DNA of 21,718 bases. It comes from an uncultured Eubacteriales bacterium (GTDB lineage: Bacteria; Bacillota; Clostridia; Oscillospirales; Acutalibacteraceae). The translations under genes were made by a program, and so were the position numbers. Under the pieces are notes generated by a model, which worked only from the letters and a program-made list of their open reading frames with translations, was not told where the DNA came from and did no database searches. Of the stretch, positions 21,672 to 21,718 are shown piece by piece (the first letter of the stretch is position 1; each line of letters opens with the position of its first letter). The stretch lies in the NCBI GenBank assembly GCA_910580045.1, contig CAJTXF010000044.1:1-21718 (forward strand), written 5' to 3'.

Positions 21672-21718
21672 TGGTGGGGGAGAGTGGATTCGAACCACTG
21701 AAGTCGTCGACAACAGAT
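21672..21718 (-). tRNA. tRNA-Tyr (GTA), 3' half, cut by the window edge
   Basis: On the minus strand: 3' anticodon strand ATCTG, long variable arm TTGTCGACGACTTCA, T arm GTGGTTCGAATCCAC, acceptor CTCCCCC, discriminator A and encoded CCA (21672-21674). It is the exact complement of the half at 1-49. Confidence 0.9.

Overview
The window looks like a gut-type Clostridia genome (Oscillospiraceae/Ruminococcaceae-like). I infer this from moderately high GC, strong GGAGG-type ribosome binding sites, type III glutamine synthetase, an ANTAR regulator, split ferredoxin-type glutamate synthase and Clostridia-type tyrosine integrases. It holds a nitrogen-assimilation gene block hemmed in on both sides by the debris of several related integrative elements.

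Left edge (1-935): the 5' half of a tRNA-Tyr gene, then a tRNA-Thr gene cut off at its anticodon loop, then a mobile-element end with a 29-base repeat, an intact HxlR-family repressor, and a promoter/operator that no longer has a gene behind it. This segment is a diverged second copy of the control region at 14998-15636.

Nitrogen block (1170-13646): a leftward operon encodes the three separated parts of a glutamate synthase (amidotransferase, ferredoxin-FMN synthase domain, GXGXG domain), a type I glutamine synthetase and an ANTAR antitermination protein. A rightward operon encodes type III glutamine synthetase, an ammonium transporter fused to a PII domain, asparagine synthetase B and a PurF-type amidotransferase. 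Both leave the same intergenic region from perfect 17-spaced sigma-A promoters. Each leader carries a hairpin with an AANGGC hexaloop, followed by an overlapping terminator that would exclude it. The ANTAR protein encoded in the leftward operon is the obvious candidate to control both.

Right accessory region (13700-21510): an integrase N-terminal fragment, a low-GC S51-type peptidase, then a compact rightward operon under an HxlR repressor: an ACGX-repeat peptide with three ACGSACGAGDK/E units, a radical SAM/SPASM maturase, a flavin-binding protein fused to a two-cluster ferredoxin, a nitroreductase, a zinc-type macrodomain ADP-ribosylhydrolase and a SirTM-type sirtuin. Joining a radical-SAM-modified Cys-repeat peptide to a writer/eraser pair for protein ADP-ribosylation, with no GcvH-L or lipoate ligase nearby, is the most unusual thing in the window. 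A frameshifted DUF6076-like relic and an integrase lacking its N-terminal domain close the region.

Right edge (21631-21718): a leftward terminator and the 3' half of tRNA-Tyr. The first and last 11 bases of the window are identical, and joining the ends gives a perfect tRNA-Tyr. The window is therefore either an island bounded by tRNA-Tyr copies or a circular form.
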